Assembly: GCF_003339815.1 (NCBI RefSeq)
Contig: NZ_PPTT01000011.1
Location: forward strand, 53,705-117,704
From: Eggerthella sinensis
GTDB taxonomy: Bacteria > Actinomycetota > Coriobacteriia > Coriobacteriales > Eggerthellaceae
Reading direction: 5' to 3'
DNA: 64,000 nucleotides
The position numbers were made by a program, and so were the translations under genes. Positions 34,412 to 43,265 of this stretch are shown here, in pieces; the first letter of the stretch is position 1, and every line of letters begins with the position of its first letter. Under the pieces are notes generated by a model. It was not told where the DNA came from. It saw only the letters and a list, made by a program, of their open reading frames with translations, and made no database searches.

Positions 34412-35539
34412 TTAGGCGAATAGCGGGGTTTCCAGACGCTCGAGCAGCGCGGGGATGTTCCCATAGTGGCTCTCGCTCGGCACGTAGTGCGTCGAGCGCC
34501 CGCCGCCCACTTTCAGCAGCCGTCCGTCCTTCACGAGCGAGGTGAGCGATCGCTCGACCGTGGTTTCGCTCATGAGCGGGCACGTGCGTACGATGTCCTG
34601 TTTCGCGGTGCCGTGAGAACGCTGCGTGACAATCATGCGCACCCGGTCGGTGTTGGTGGGCGGTTTGCCGTCGGTGATGAGATACACCTGGTAGAAGCGT
34701 AGGTACGCCTCGAGGATGATGTCGAGCAGGTATTCGGTGAACGCCCGGTAGTCGTTGCGTCCCGTCTCCCATGCTTTGGAGCTGGCGCGCATGGCCGATA
34801 CGAGGTACGCATGCGAGTAGTTCAGCAACGACGGGATGCTGATGAAGTCCGCGATGCGATGGCTGGCCCGGTTGAGCAGGTGCAATCCGATGAGCAGGCA
34901 GACAACCTCGTTGTGCTCCTCGAAGAGGCTGAGGTTGTACAGATCGACGATGAACGACCCCAAGATGAGCAGCGGGTCCTGCTTCCCCTGATCGATGGCG
35001 TAGTGCCAGGCCTCAAGGAGGGTTTTCAGCTGGGTGCTTCGCAAGCCGGAGCGCGAAGGCTTCGGCAGCGTTTCGTACGGGCCGCCGTTGAGAAACGCCA
35101 GCGCGCGCTCGGGGCGGGCCGGGGCGTCGGTGGAGCGGGCGCCGCCGCCTGCGATGGCCTGATAGAGCGTGAAGTACCCCTCCGATGTTGATGGGAGGTC
35201 GAATCGACATGCGCTGATCGTCCGGAGCAGCTCGTCGAGCGTGGGGCATGCGACGGCGTCGTTGCCCGTATTGCCCGTCGCCTGGCCGCTTTGCGGGGGA
35301 AGCATGTCGGCGATGTTCTTGAGCGTTTGATCGTGCGCCGTTTGGCTGAGGAAGTCGAAGTGGGCTGGTTGCTGCCGCAGCAGCAACAGGAGGCGCGCTT
35401 TCAGGTCGTGGATGAACGTCGTCGCCCAGTACACCCGATGGGTGATGAGCGTCTCGGCGTTCGCGTAGTCGAAGGTTCGCGTGAGAGTGCGGGGGACGGG
35501 TGTGCCCATGTGCGCCACTTTTCCGTTGAAATGATGCAA
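34412..35539 (-). CDS. Fic-derived winged-helix protein with lost AMP-transfer motif
   Basis: A 375-residue protein. The middle (about 165-285) follows the Fic-fold order: a helix pair, then NYSHAYLVSAM and RNDYRAFTEYLLDIILEAY, which match the region after the Fic motif in Fic/DOC proteins. The motif itself, normally HPFxDGNGR, reads SLFEEHNEV (204-212): only Phe and Asn are kept, and the catalytic His and the Gly/Arg phosphate-binding residues are gone. Residues about 296-354 are a winged helix. It is probably a non-catalytic transcription regulator of the divergent ABC-importer operon. Confidence 0.65.
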   Translation of the reverse strand: MHHFNGKVAHMGTPVPRTLTRTFDYANAETLITHRVYWATTFIHDLKARLLLLLRQQPAHFDFLSQTAHDQTLKNIADMLPPQSGQATGNTGNDAVACPTLDELLRTISACRFDLPSTSEGYFTLYQAIAGGGARSTDAPARPERALAFLNGGPYETLPKPSRSGLRSTQLKTLLEAWHYAIDQGKQDPLLILGSFIVDLYNLSLFEEHNEVVCLLIGLHLLNRASHRIADFISIPSLLNYSHAYLVSAMRASSKAWETGRNDYRAFTEYLLDIILEAYLRFYQVYLITDGKPPTNTDRVRMIVTQRSHGTAKQDIVRTCPLMSETTVERSLTSLVKDGRLLKVGGGRSTHYVPSESHYGNIPALLERLETPLFA

Positions 35540-35713
35540 TTATCCTCGTAACAGAATATCATGGAAGGCGTGCTTGGAAAACCACTACCTTTCTCATCAG
35601 GGAATACGTCATGCTCACCTCTTTTATTCTCAAAAAGTAATAATCTCGCATGAGGATGAGACATATACTTGCAAACGGTATTGGTTTGAAAGCGGCACAC
35701 AAGGAGGATGGGA

Positions 35714-36837
35714 ATGGGAGCCATGAATCGCAGGCAGTTCGTCAAGATAGGGGCCGTGGCGGGGCTGAGCGTGTTCGCGTTCGGGGCGCTGCCCGGATGC
35801 GGGCAGAAAGAAGTCGTCGGCACGGATTCCGGTGAGAAGCAGGCGGCCAAGACCATGCGCACCGTCACCGACATGCTCGGGCGCAGCGTGGAGGTGTGCG
35901 TGCCCGAGGAGATCACCTCGTACGCCTGCAACGCTTGGGCGGAGGTGCCGTTCATGTCGATGCTCGGCGTGACCGACACGCTCACCGCCGGCTACGACAT
36001 CGACATCAGAACATGAAGATTCTCTACCCGGGATGCGATCACTACACCGAGAAGCCCTTCGACAAGGAAGGCGCGGCCAACATCGAGGAGATGCTGGGGC
36101 TCGATCTCGACTTCGTGTTCCTGCGCGCCATGGATGCGAGCGACGAGCGCCTGAAGCAAATGGAGGACGCGGGCATCACCGTGCTGTGCTGCATGCCGGG
36201 CGGCATGGACGAAATCGACGAGTATCTGCTGTTCATGGGCGAGGTGTTCGGGGAAGCGACCACGAAGCGCGCCCAAGAGCTCATCGACTACCAGAACGCC
36301 TGCCTGAAAGACCTGTACGATTCGGCGGGCAAGGTGACCGAGAAACCGCGCGTGGTCATCCTGCACGGTATGGGCGAAGGGGTGTACCGCCTGCAGGGGA
36401 ACACGGCCGAGGTCATCATGGTGGCGAAGGCCGCCGGCGCCGATATGTGCTACGACGATCCGCAGTACGCCGAGGTGTCGATGGAGCAGGTGCTCGCCTA
36501 CGATGCCGATATCGTCATCAACTTCCGCGACAGCGTCGAGCGCGCCGCCCTCGAGGCCAACGAGGCGTTCACCTCGTCGCGCGCCTACCAATCGGGGCAG
36601 TTCTACTCGGTGCCCTACACCCTTGCGGGGCAAGCGCCCTCGTCGTTCCCCTTCACCGACGTGTGCGCCTACTACCTGATGTCGGTGCTGCAGGGCGAGG
36701 CCTACACGGGGCCGAGCGTGAAGGAGGCGCTCAAGAACAACGCGCTGAACTTCTTCGACTACGAGGCGAGCGAAGACGAGCTGACCGCCATGGAAAACGG
36801 CGACGTCATCGAGCTTACGGCAAGTCACAAGAAGTAA
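35714..36837 (+). pseudogene. ABC-importer substrate-binding protein, frameshifted
   Basis: Two overlapping reading frames together make one periplasmic-binding-type lipoprotein of the siderophore/haem/cobalamin family. The 5' part (35714-36016) has a twin-arginine signal with lipobox (NRRQFVK, LPGC) and the start of the domain (VTDMLGRSVEVCVPEEI). It stops at TGA (36014-36016) just after AGYDIDI. The other frame continues directly with NMKILYPGCDHYTEKPF and runs to 36837. One base gained or lost near 36005-36012 explains this. It is either a true null allele, a programmed shift, or a sequencing error; no homopolymer is present at the site. Start at 35714 is six bases after AAGGAGG. Confidence 0.8.
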
Positions 36838-36870
36838 GCGAAGGTGCCACGTGGGGGAGAACGGGTGATC

Positions 36871-38004
36871 ATGGGGGAGGACGCTTTGGACAACGAGGAT
36901 CTTGCGACCTCGATCGAGCGGGGGGAGCGAAGAAAAACGCGGCTGTTCGCCGTCATTGCGGGCGTGCTGCTGGCGGCGTCGTTTCTGTTCTGCCTCGTGG
37001 TGGGGCGCTACACAACCGGCGTCGCCGAGACGTTCGCCGCGTTCGCGTACGGCATGGTGGACACCCTCATCGACGTGCTCGAACTGCCCACGCTCATACC
37101 GGGCGTCGCCTACGAGATTCCCAACCCCGTTCCCATCATCTGGGACACGACGAGCTATCTGGTGCTTTGGACCATCCGGCTGCCGCGCATGCTGGGCGTG
37201 GTGTTCGTGGGCGGCGGCCTGGCTATGGCGGGCGCGAGCTACCAGGGCGTGTTCCGCAACCCGCTCGTGTCGGAGTCGATTCTGGGCGTGACGGCGGGCG
37301 CGGCGTTCGGCGCGGGGCTCGGGTTCTTCTTTTACGGCGGGCAGTACCTGGTCATGGCGCTCGCGTTCGTGGGCGCGATGCTCGCCGTGGCCGCCACGTA
37401 CTTTTCGAGCCGGGCGTTCAACGGCAACCCGACGCTGCTGCTCGTGCTGGCCGGCACGGTGGTGGGTTCGCTGTTCTCCGCGGGGCTCACCGTCCTGCAG
37501 TACCTCATCGGGTCGGAGGATGCGCGTTTGGGCGATATCGTGTTCTGGCTCATGGGATCGTTTTCGAAGGTCGGCGGCGCCGAGGTGGCCTATCTTGTGG
37601 TGGGCATTGCGGCGTGCGCGCTCGTGCTGAACGCGCAGCGGTGGAAGCTCAACGTGCTGTCGCTGGGCGACGAGGAGGCGAAGGCGCTCGGCGTGGATAC
37701 CACGAAAACGCGTCTCGTCATCATTCTGGCCGCGACGCTGCTCACCGCCATCGCGGTGTCGGTGTGCGGAACCATCGGCTGGGTGGGCCTCGTGGTGCCG
37801 CAGATGGTGCGCATGCTCATCGGGCCCGACAACCGGCGGCTCATTCCGCTGTGCTTCTTCTTCGGCGGTACGTTCATGCTGATCATCGACTGTATTTGCC
37901 GCAGCCTCATCTCAAGCGAGATCCCCATCGGCGTGGCCACGGCCATCATCGGCGCGCCGCTGTTCCTCGTGATCCTGAGGCGCCTGAATCGCGGGTGGGC
38001 CTGA
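36871..38004 (+). CDS. FecCD-family ABC importer permease
   Basis: A 377-residue permease with about ten helices. It has the family block RLPRMLGVVFVGGGLAMAGASYQGVFRNPL and the coupling region SLGDEEAKALGVDTTKTR, then GTIGWVGLVVPQMVR. Members carry iron-siderophores, haem or vitamin B12. The start is uncertain (GTG 36844 or ATG 36871). It shares a single base with the ATPase start. Confidence 0.9.
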   Translation: MGEDALDNEDLATSIERGERRKTRLFAVIAGVLLAASFLFCLVVGRYTTGVAETFAAFAYGMVDTLIDVLELPTLIPGVAYEIPNPVPIIWDTTSYLVLWTIRLPRMLGVVFVGGGLAMAGASYQGVFRNPLVSESILGVTAGAAFGAGLGFFFYGGQYLVMALAFVGAMLAVAATYFSSRAFNGNPTLLLVLAGTVVGSLFSAGLTVLQYLIGSEDARLGDIVFWLMGSFSKVGGAEVAYLVVGIAACALVLNAQRWKLNVLSLGDEEAKALGVDTTKTRLVIILAATLLTAIAVSVCGTIGWVGLVVPQMVRMLIGPDNRRLIPLCFFFGGTFMLIIDCICRSLISSEIPIGVATAIIGAPLFLVILRRLNRGWA

Positions 38005-38807
38005 TGACGAAGATAACCATCGAACACGCGACGTTCTCCTACGACGGGAAGACGGACATCTTTGCCGACCTTACGTACGAGATCGACAGCGAGCAGGTGT
38101 TCTGCATCCTCGGGCCGAACGGCATCGGGAAGTCGACGCTGCTCAAAGCCATCCTGAACCTGCATCCCCTCAAGCAGGGACGCATCCTGCTGGACGGCAA
38201 GGACATCAGGAACATCGCGCCTGCGGCGTTGGCGCGCATCGTGGCGTACATTCCGCAAACCTACCAGTTCACGTTTCCCTACAGCGTGCTCGACCTCGTG
38301 CTCATGGGGCGCACGCCGCATTTGAACCGCATGGCGAAACCCACGAGCAAGGACTATCGAACGTGCGCCGACGCGCTGGAATCGCTTGGGCTCGCCGCGC
38401 TCGCCGACCGTCCCTGCACGCAGCTATCGGGCGGGCAGCTGCAGCTTGTGATGCTGGCGCGCGCCATCGCACAGGAGGCCGCGTATATCGTGCTTGACGA
38501 GCCCACCTCGCACCTCGATTTCGGCAAGCAGATGCAGACGCTCGAGGTGATCGAGGACATGCGCGAGCGCGGCATGGGCGTGATCATGACGACGCACTAC
38601 CCCGACCACGCGTTTCTGGTGTGCGACACGGTGGCCATCATGCAGCGCGGGCGGTTCGTGGCCATCGGCAGCCCGGACGAGGTGGTGACGGAGGAGAATC
38701 TGCGCGATATCTACGGCGTGGACATACAGATTGCCGATTTCGATTGCGGCGGTTTCAGCCGCAAGGTGTGCGTACCGGTTGGCAGGAGCCGCCCGGACGC
38801 GCTTTGA
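38004..38807 (+). CDS. FecE/BtuD-type ABC importer ATPase
   Basis: A 267-residue ATPase. Walker A GPNGIGKST, signature LSGGQLQLVMLA, Walker B YIVLDEPTSHLDFG and H-loop TTHYPDHA are intact. Stop and start overlap with the permease as TGATG, so they are coupled. With the permease and the frameshifted binding protein it forms an importer for a metal chelate or tetrapyrrole; the cargo is unknown. Confidence 0.92.
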   Translation: MTKITIEHATFSYDGKTDIFADLTYEIDSEQVFCILGPNGIGKSTLLKAILNLHPLKQGRILLDGKDIRNIAPAALARIVAYIPQTYQFTFPYSVLDLVLMGRTPHLNRMAKPTSKDYRTCADALESLGLAALADRPCTQLSGGQLQLVMLARAIAQEAAYIVLDEPTSHLDFGKQMQTLEVIEDMRERGMGVIMTTHYPDHAFLVCDTVAIMQRGRFVAIGSPDEVVTEENLRDIYGVDIQIADFDCGGFSRKVCVPVGRSRPDAL

Positions 38808-38825
38808 CGAGGAAGAGGGTTGCAT

Positions 38826-39893
38826 ATGTGGGCGAGGATTCCCCGAGACGGGACGTTTTACCGGGGGCTGGGGAAGCTGTCGGTGGGGTACTGGGGCAAG
38901 CCGTGCGAGTGCGCATGCATGCATTGCAAGGGGCGGGGAGGCGGCGGAGCCGGTGAGAAGCGGCCGCCCGACAACCCGCGCAAGCTCGTGTCGTACGATG
39001 ACGCCGTGCGGGTGGCGCGCCGTTTCGACGAGTGGCGCCGCGCGAAGGGCTACGACATGGTCATGTCGTTTGCCGGGGGCGACACGCCCGACTATCCGGG
39101 CGTGTTCGATGAGATGCGCTTCGCCTATCAGCTGTACGGGCGCAACGGATTCGCCTGCAACGGCATGCGCATGCGCACCGAAGACGAGCTTGACGAGTTT
39201 TTCAGGGAGGCGAAGGACGCGGGCACGCGCATCGTGTTCACCACCTTTTACGGCACGCGCGCGTTCCATGACGAGTTCGCGCGCCGTCGGGGCGACTTCG
39301 ACCTGATGGTGAACACGGCGAAGGCCGTCGCGCGCCACGGCATGCGCAACTACCACACCACGTTTCTGTCGAAGAGCACCACGCCCTACCTCGAAGAGCT
39401 CATCGCGTTTTTGGAGGAGTTGCCGGGAGAGCGGCGCATCGAATGCCGTCCCATCCTCAACAAGACCGAGGTGCTCACCGACGAATGCGAGCGCTACACG
39501 CGCGCGGAGTACGAAGCGCTGCCGGAACATCTGCGGAAGAGGAACCACTACCGGATGGACACGCGCGCCGCGTGGCGCGATTACGTGGCGGCGGGACGAT
39601 TCGAGGAGAACACGTTCGACTTCGACCATCTCGACACCATGATCGACGTGGGCGACATGGATCTCGACGAGTTCTACGCGCATTCGGTGGAGGAGTACCT
39701 CGACGGCGTGATCGAGGCGGAAGTGGAGAAGCGTCGCAGCACCCCGTCGATGATGGCGCTCGCGGAGGAGTACGCCGCGTATCGCACCGACAGCGAGCTG
39801 CTGTTCACCCTGTTCGACATGCAGATGGAGTGGAAGTACCTCTGGAGGCAAACCCATCCCGGCATCATACCCCACTACGCCATGGTGAACTGA
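38826..39893 (+). CDS. Radical-SAM protein linked to the ABC importer
   Basis: A 355-residue protein starting 18 bases after the ATPase with GAGGAAGAGGG upstream. The N-terminus holds CECACMHC, in which Cys27, Cys31 and Cys34 make the CxxxCxxC cluster site of radical-SAM enzymes (Cys29 is extra), and SFAGGDTPDYP can serve as the GGE-type SAM-binding element. The remainder is a barrel-like region with an acidic C-terminus; no SPASM extra clusters are seen. Its place at the end of a FecCD-type importer operon suggests it modifies the imported compound. The reaction is unknown. Confidence 0.75.
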   Translation: MWARIPRDGTFYRGLGKLSVGYWGKPCECACMHCKGRGGGGAGEKRPPDNPRKLVSYDDAVRVARRFDEWRRAKGYDMVMSFAGGDTPDYPGVFDEMRFAYQLYGRNGFACNGMRMRTEDELDEFFREAKDAGTRIVFTTFYGTRAFHDEFARRRGDFDLMVNTAKAVARHGMRNYHTTFLSKSTTPYLEELIAFLEELPGERRIECRPILNKTEVLTDECERYTRAEYEALPEHLRKRNHYRMDTRAAWRDYVAAGRFEENTFDFDHLDTMIDVGDMDLDEFYAHSVEEYLDGVIEAEVEKRRSTPSMMALAEEYAAYRTDSELLFTLFDMQMEWKYLWRQTHPGIIPHYAMVN

Positions 39894-39921
39894 CCGGAGC
39901 GCCCGTGGGGCGCTCCGGTCA
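39891..39921. terminator. Bidirectional terminator after the radical-SAM gene
   Basis: TGACCGGAGCGCCC (39891-39904) pairs with GGGCGCTCCGGTCA (39908-39921). The stem includes the stop codon of the radical-SAM gene and separates it from the convergent flavoprotein. Confidence 0.85.
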
Positions 39922-39952
39922 TAGAGGGGGGGAAGGATGGTTGAGCGGTCGG

Positions 39953-41563
39953 CTAGCGTTCTGCGGCGCTTTCGCCTGCGACGTAGGCGTGCGTTGCCGC
40001 GAGGCCGTTCGATCCGCCGTGCAGCAGCGATTCGTAGCTGCCGCCGAAGCGGTAGCCCACGGTGTTGCCGCCGGCGTACAGGCCGGGGATGGGGTCCCAA
40101 TTGGCGTCGAGCACCTGCAGCTTGTCGTTGCAGCGGACGCCGGACAGCGTGCAGTAGAACAGGTAGGTCATCTTCCAGGCTTGGTAGGGGCCGTCGTCGA
40201 TGGGGTCGAGATAGCGCGGCGCCTTCGCGTAGTCGGTGTCCTCGCCCTTCTCGCACAACTCGTTGTAGCGCTTGACCGTTGTCGCAAGCGTGTCGGGATC
40301 GACGTCGATGAGCTTCGCCAGCTCCTCGATGGAGTCGGCTTCGTAGTGCTCGGTCTGCTCGATTTTGAACATCTCGGCCGCAGCTTCGCGGTCGTACCCG
40401 AACGACGAGGGCATCTCGAAATCGTTCGATGGGATGATCTGCCACACGTAGTTGCCGTGACCCGGCTGGTCGGCCACGATGTGGGCCGACGTCAGCAGCG
40501 AGGTGCACTCGTTCATGAACCGCTCGCCCTTCGTGTTCACCAGCAGGTACGGGAACGAGCGCCATGCGGTGGTCTGCCATGCGGCGTATCCGCAGATCTC
40601 CTCCATCTCGGCGCCGGCCCAGCACAGCATCTGATGGCCCCTACCGTCGTCCATGTTCGTGTCGGTGACGGGGTCGTCGCCCATGTACGCCTGGTAGGCG
40701 TTGTTCTGCAGCGCCCATTCGGCGAAGTGCGTGGTGTAGAACTTCCTCATCATCGCCTCGTTGGAACCGAACGAGCCGGTGCACATGACAACGCCCTTCG
40801 CAGCGTGGTAGTGCACGTGCTCGCCGTCGGCGTTCGTGGCGATGACGCCGGTGACCGCGCCGTTTTCATCCTGCACGAGCACCTCGGCGCAGGTGTCGTA
40901 GAACGTCTGCACGCCCTCGTCCTCGAGGTAGGTGTGGATGTTGTGCGTGAAGTCGGTGAGGATGTCGGTTTCCGAGAACGCGACGCCCGTGCTGATGTAG
41001 GACGTGATTTCCTGGCTGGGATCGGGGAAGATGCCCTCGAGGCTGAGCGGCTGGTAGTACTGCCCGTACGGCTCGAGGAAGTCTTCCTTCAGGCTGTCGA
41101 GCAGTTCGCCCGAGCGCTCGCACCACAGCGTGTTCAGCCGCATGTCGGAACGGTACTGCGTGAGGTTGAACATGTCGTTGGCGGTTTCGACCGTGCTGTA
41201 TTTCGGCAGGCCGGCGTCGAGCTGCGTCTTCGAGTTGAAGAACGAGATGGTCATGCCGCCGATGTGAGGGCAGCTGTTGCGCTCGAGCACGGTGACCTTT
41301 GCGCCGTTCTTGAGCGCGCCGTAGGCGGCCATCGATCCGGCAAGCGCCGAGCCCACGACGAGCACGTCGGTCTCTTCGGTGCGCACGCAGTCGTCCACGG
41401 TGAGCGCGGGGGCGGTGCCTAGCCAGTCGCCTTCGGCAGCGGCGTCGGCCGTCTTCGCGTTGGCGCTGCTTGCGGTCGGCGCGCAGCCGGCGAGCCCCGC
41501 CATGCCCGCAAGGGCCGCTCCCGCTGCGCCTAAGGTGACGAACTTACGGCGTGAAATGTCCAT
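39953..41563 (-). CDS. Exported FAD-dependent reductase of the fumarate-reductase family
   Basis: A 536-residue flavoprotein. A twin-arginine lipoprotein signal (SRRKFV, then LAGC, Cys27) exports it folded. The FAD site begins at DVLVVGSALAGSMAA and the C-terminal FAD block is PIPGLYAGGNTVGYRFGGSY. The substrate-side segment that in fumarate reductase reads HHTMGG is FYCTLSGVRC, so fumarate is an unlikely substrate. No haem domain is attached. It is paired with a divergent LysR gene, the pattern seen for many Eggerthellaceae single-substrate reductases. The ATG at 41563 follows AAGGAGGA. Confidence 0.88.
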   Translation of the reverse strand: MDISRRKFVTLGAAGAALAGMAGLAGCAPTASSANAKTADAAAEGDWLGTAPALTVDDCVRTEETDVLVVGSALAGSMAAYGALKNGAKVTVLERNSCPHIGGMTISFFNSKTQLDAGLPKYSTVETANDMFNLTQYRSDMRLNTLWCERSGELLDSLKEDFLEPYGQYYQPLSLEGIFPDPSQEITSYISTGVAFSETDILTDFTHNIHTYLEDEGVQTFYDTCAEVLVQDENGAVTGVIATNADGEHVHYHAAKGVVMCTGSFGSNEAMMRKFYTTHFAEWALQNNAYQAYMGDDPVTDTNMDDGRGHQMLCWAGAEMEEICGYAAWQTTAWRSFPYLLVNTKGERFMNECTSLLTSAHIVADQPGHGNYVWQIIPSNDFEMPSSFGYDREAAAEMFKIEQTEHYEADSIEELAKLIDVDPDTLATTVKRYNELCEKGEDTDYAKAPRYLDPIDDGPYQAWKMTYLFYCTLSGVRCNDKLQVLDANWDPIPGLYAGGNTVGYRFGGSYESLLHGGSNGLAATHAYVAGESAAER

Positions 41564-41779
41564 GATGTCCTCCTTGGTTGTTCGCGTATGCCTCCCGCTG
41601 CGCGCCGTTCCCTTCGACGGAGCGCCTGTGGCAATCGGGGGCACTACCCATTATTCGGCGTGGGGCCGCGGGGCGAAATAAACGCTCTGTTGGCTCTCGT
41701 CAACAAATTGAGGGGATGCCGCTTGCCCACGGGAAGCGTCTTCGCTACTATGCGAGGAAAAGGCGGAGGGGAGACGTCG

Positions 41780-42670
41780 GTGGATTCCAAAGTGTTCGGG
41801 TACGTCGTCGCGCTTGCGGATACGGGCAGTTACGCCCGTGCGGCAAAGCAGCTCTACATCACGCCGCAGGGGCTTTCGAGCGCCATCAAGCGGCTCGAGT
41901 CGACGATGGGCGTTCCGCTGTTCAAGGGCGATCACGACGGCACCGTGCTCACGCCGTACGGCCGCATCTTCTACCAATTCGCCCTCACGTTCGAGAGCGG
42001 CTACGATGCCGCGATGGACGAGATCGAGAAGCTTCGCCGTCAGGAATCGAAAACCATGCTGCTGTCCGTTTCCACCGGCTTGTTCAACGTCGTGTCGCGC
42101 GAGACGCTGCTGCAATTCAACGAAACGGCGAACACGGGCGCGCGCATCGAGATTCTGCGCACCATGGTCGATTACGACTGCGAAAGCTATCTGCTGGACA
42201 AAGCTTGCGACTTCGCCCTGCTCAACAACCCCGTTGATCACCATGCGCTGCTCTCGGTCCCCCTCCATAAGGACACGATGTTTCTCTGGGTGTCGACTGC
42301 ATCGCCGTTGGCGCGCAAGAAGACGGTGCGCTGCGCCGACCTGGCCGGCATGCACCTTGTGTGCCTCACGCCGAGCGAATACGTGGCCTCGCGCAACTAC
42401 GTGGCGAAGCTGGCCGAGCCGTCCATCGGCTGCACCCTGTATCCGGTGGACGAGATGATCGAGGTGCTCGAGCTGGCCATGAAACGCGGTATCGCCGCCG
42501 TCACGGTGCGCTCGCACGTGAGCGCGTTCCCGAACGAGGGCTACGTGGGCATCCCCATCGAAGACTTAACCTGGGGGTTCTCGATCGCCTACCGCCAGGA
42601 TCGCCGCTTGAGCTCCTGCGACGAAGACTTCCTCGCCTTCATCAGCGCCCACGCTGCGTTTTACTGCTAG
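41780..42670 (+). CDS. LysR-family regulator of the flavin reductase
   Basis: About 296 residues: an N-terminal winged helix (TGSYARAAKQLYITPQGLSS) and an effector-binding domain. The GTG at 41780 is preferred as GGAGGGGAG lies upstream and homology starts there; ATG 41750 is an alternative. It is divergent from the exported reductase and probably activates it on sensing its substrate. Its stop overlaps by four bases the stop of the convergent antitoxin gene. Confidence 0.9.
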   Translation: MDSKVFGYVVALADTGSYARAAKQLYITPQGLSSAIKRLESTMGVPLFKGDHDGTVLTPYGRIFYQFALTFESGYDAAMDEIEKLRRQESKTMLLSVSTGLFNVVSRETLLQFNETANTGARIEILRTMVDYDCESYLLDKACDFALLNNPVDHHALLSVPLHKDTMFLWVSTASPLARKKTVRCADLAGMHLVCLTPSEYVASRNYVAKLAEPSIGCTLYPVDEMIEVLELAMKRGIAAVTVRSHVSAFPNEGYVGIPIEDLTWGFSIAYRQDRRLSSCDEDFLAFISAHAAFYC

Positions 42671-42948
42671 AAACGCGGTTGATCTGCATCTCTGAGATGC
42701 TGTTCCACTGCTGCGCGCAGGAATGCGGACTTGCTTTCGCCGCGACGTTTCGCCGCTTCGTCGATAGCGGCAATGCGCGATTTAGGAAGGCGAAACGATA
42801 TGGTTTCCAGCTCTTCGTCATAGAGCTTCGGCCGCCCCATGGTCACGCTTCCTAGCGTGCCGTGCCAGGTGCCCTTTTCATACTCCTGGGCCATGTCGTC
42901 GAGCACCTTATCGGTGAGCACGGTTCCGTTCTTCGTAACGTATTCCAT
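42667..42948 (-). CDS. Ribbon-helix-helix antitoxin (BrnA-like)
   Basis: A 93-residue protein. The C-terminal half is a ribbon-helix-helix fold (LETISFRLPKSRIAAIDEAA then SKSAFLRAAVEQHL). It is preceded by a toxin gene ten bases upstream on the same strand, the toxin-first order of BrnT/BrnA-like pairs. AAGGAGGA lies just before the ATG at 42948. Confidence 0.8.
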   Translation of the reverse strand: MEYVTKNGTVLTDKVLDDMAQEYEKGTWHGTLGSVTMGRPKLYDEELETISFRLPKSRIAAIDEAAKRRGESKSAFLRAAVEQHLRDADQPRF

Positions 42949-42958
42949 ACGATCCTCC

Positions 42959-43222
42959 TTACGCAAAGCCGAGTTCTCGAAGCGTCTTCTTCGAGGGCGG
43001 GGTCATGGCGTGGTATATAAGCCATGTGTTGCCGGCAAGTCTCACCGCCACCATCTCGATGAGCCTTCCTTTGCCGTCTTGTCCGACGGCCACGTAGGTG
43101 TCGAGAGGACTGTCAATTCTCGGTGCCGAGTGAAGGCAGTTGTACCAGGCGTGTTGCACATCGCGGTCTTCAAGTTCCCGATGGCGTTCTCGAACTCGCT
43201 TATGAACGATGATCTCGTACAC
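42959..43222 (-). CDS. BrnT/RelE-like toxin
   Basis: An 87-residue basic protein starting at GTG 43222 after TAGGAGA. It contains HKRVRERHRELEDRDVQHAW near its start, DTYVAVGQDGKGRLIEMVAV in the sheet and a closing IYHAMTPPSKKTLREL, which resemble the RelE-fold BrnT toxins and related DUF4258-like proteins. It would cleave RNA or block translation until bound by the antitoxin. Confidence 0.72.
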   Translation of the reverse strand: MYEIIVHKRVRERHRELEDRDVQHAWYNCLHSAPRIDSPLDTYVAVGQDGKGRLIEMVAVRLAGNTWLIYHAMTPPSKKTLRELGFA

Positions 43223-43239
43223 GTAGGATTCTCCTACTT

Positions 43240-43265
43240 TTGTATTGCAAAATTGTATTGCAAAA
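43240..43265. promoter_or_regulatory. Tandem 13-bp repeats upstream of the toxin gene
   Basis: TTGTATTGCAAAA occurs twice without a gap (43240-43252, 43253-43265). The AT-rich repeats lie 18 bases before the toxin start, where the ribbon-helix-helix antitoxin is expected to bind and repress. Confidence 0.65.
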
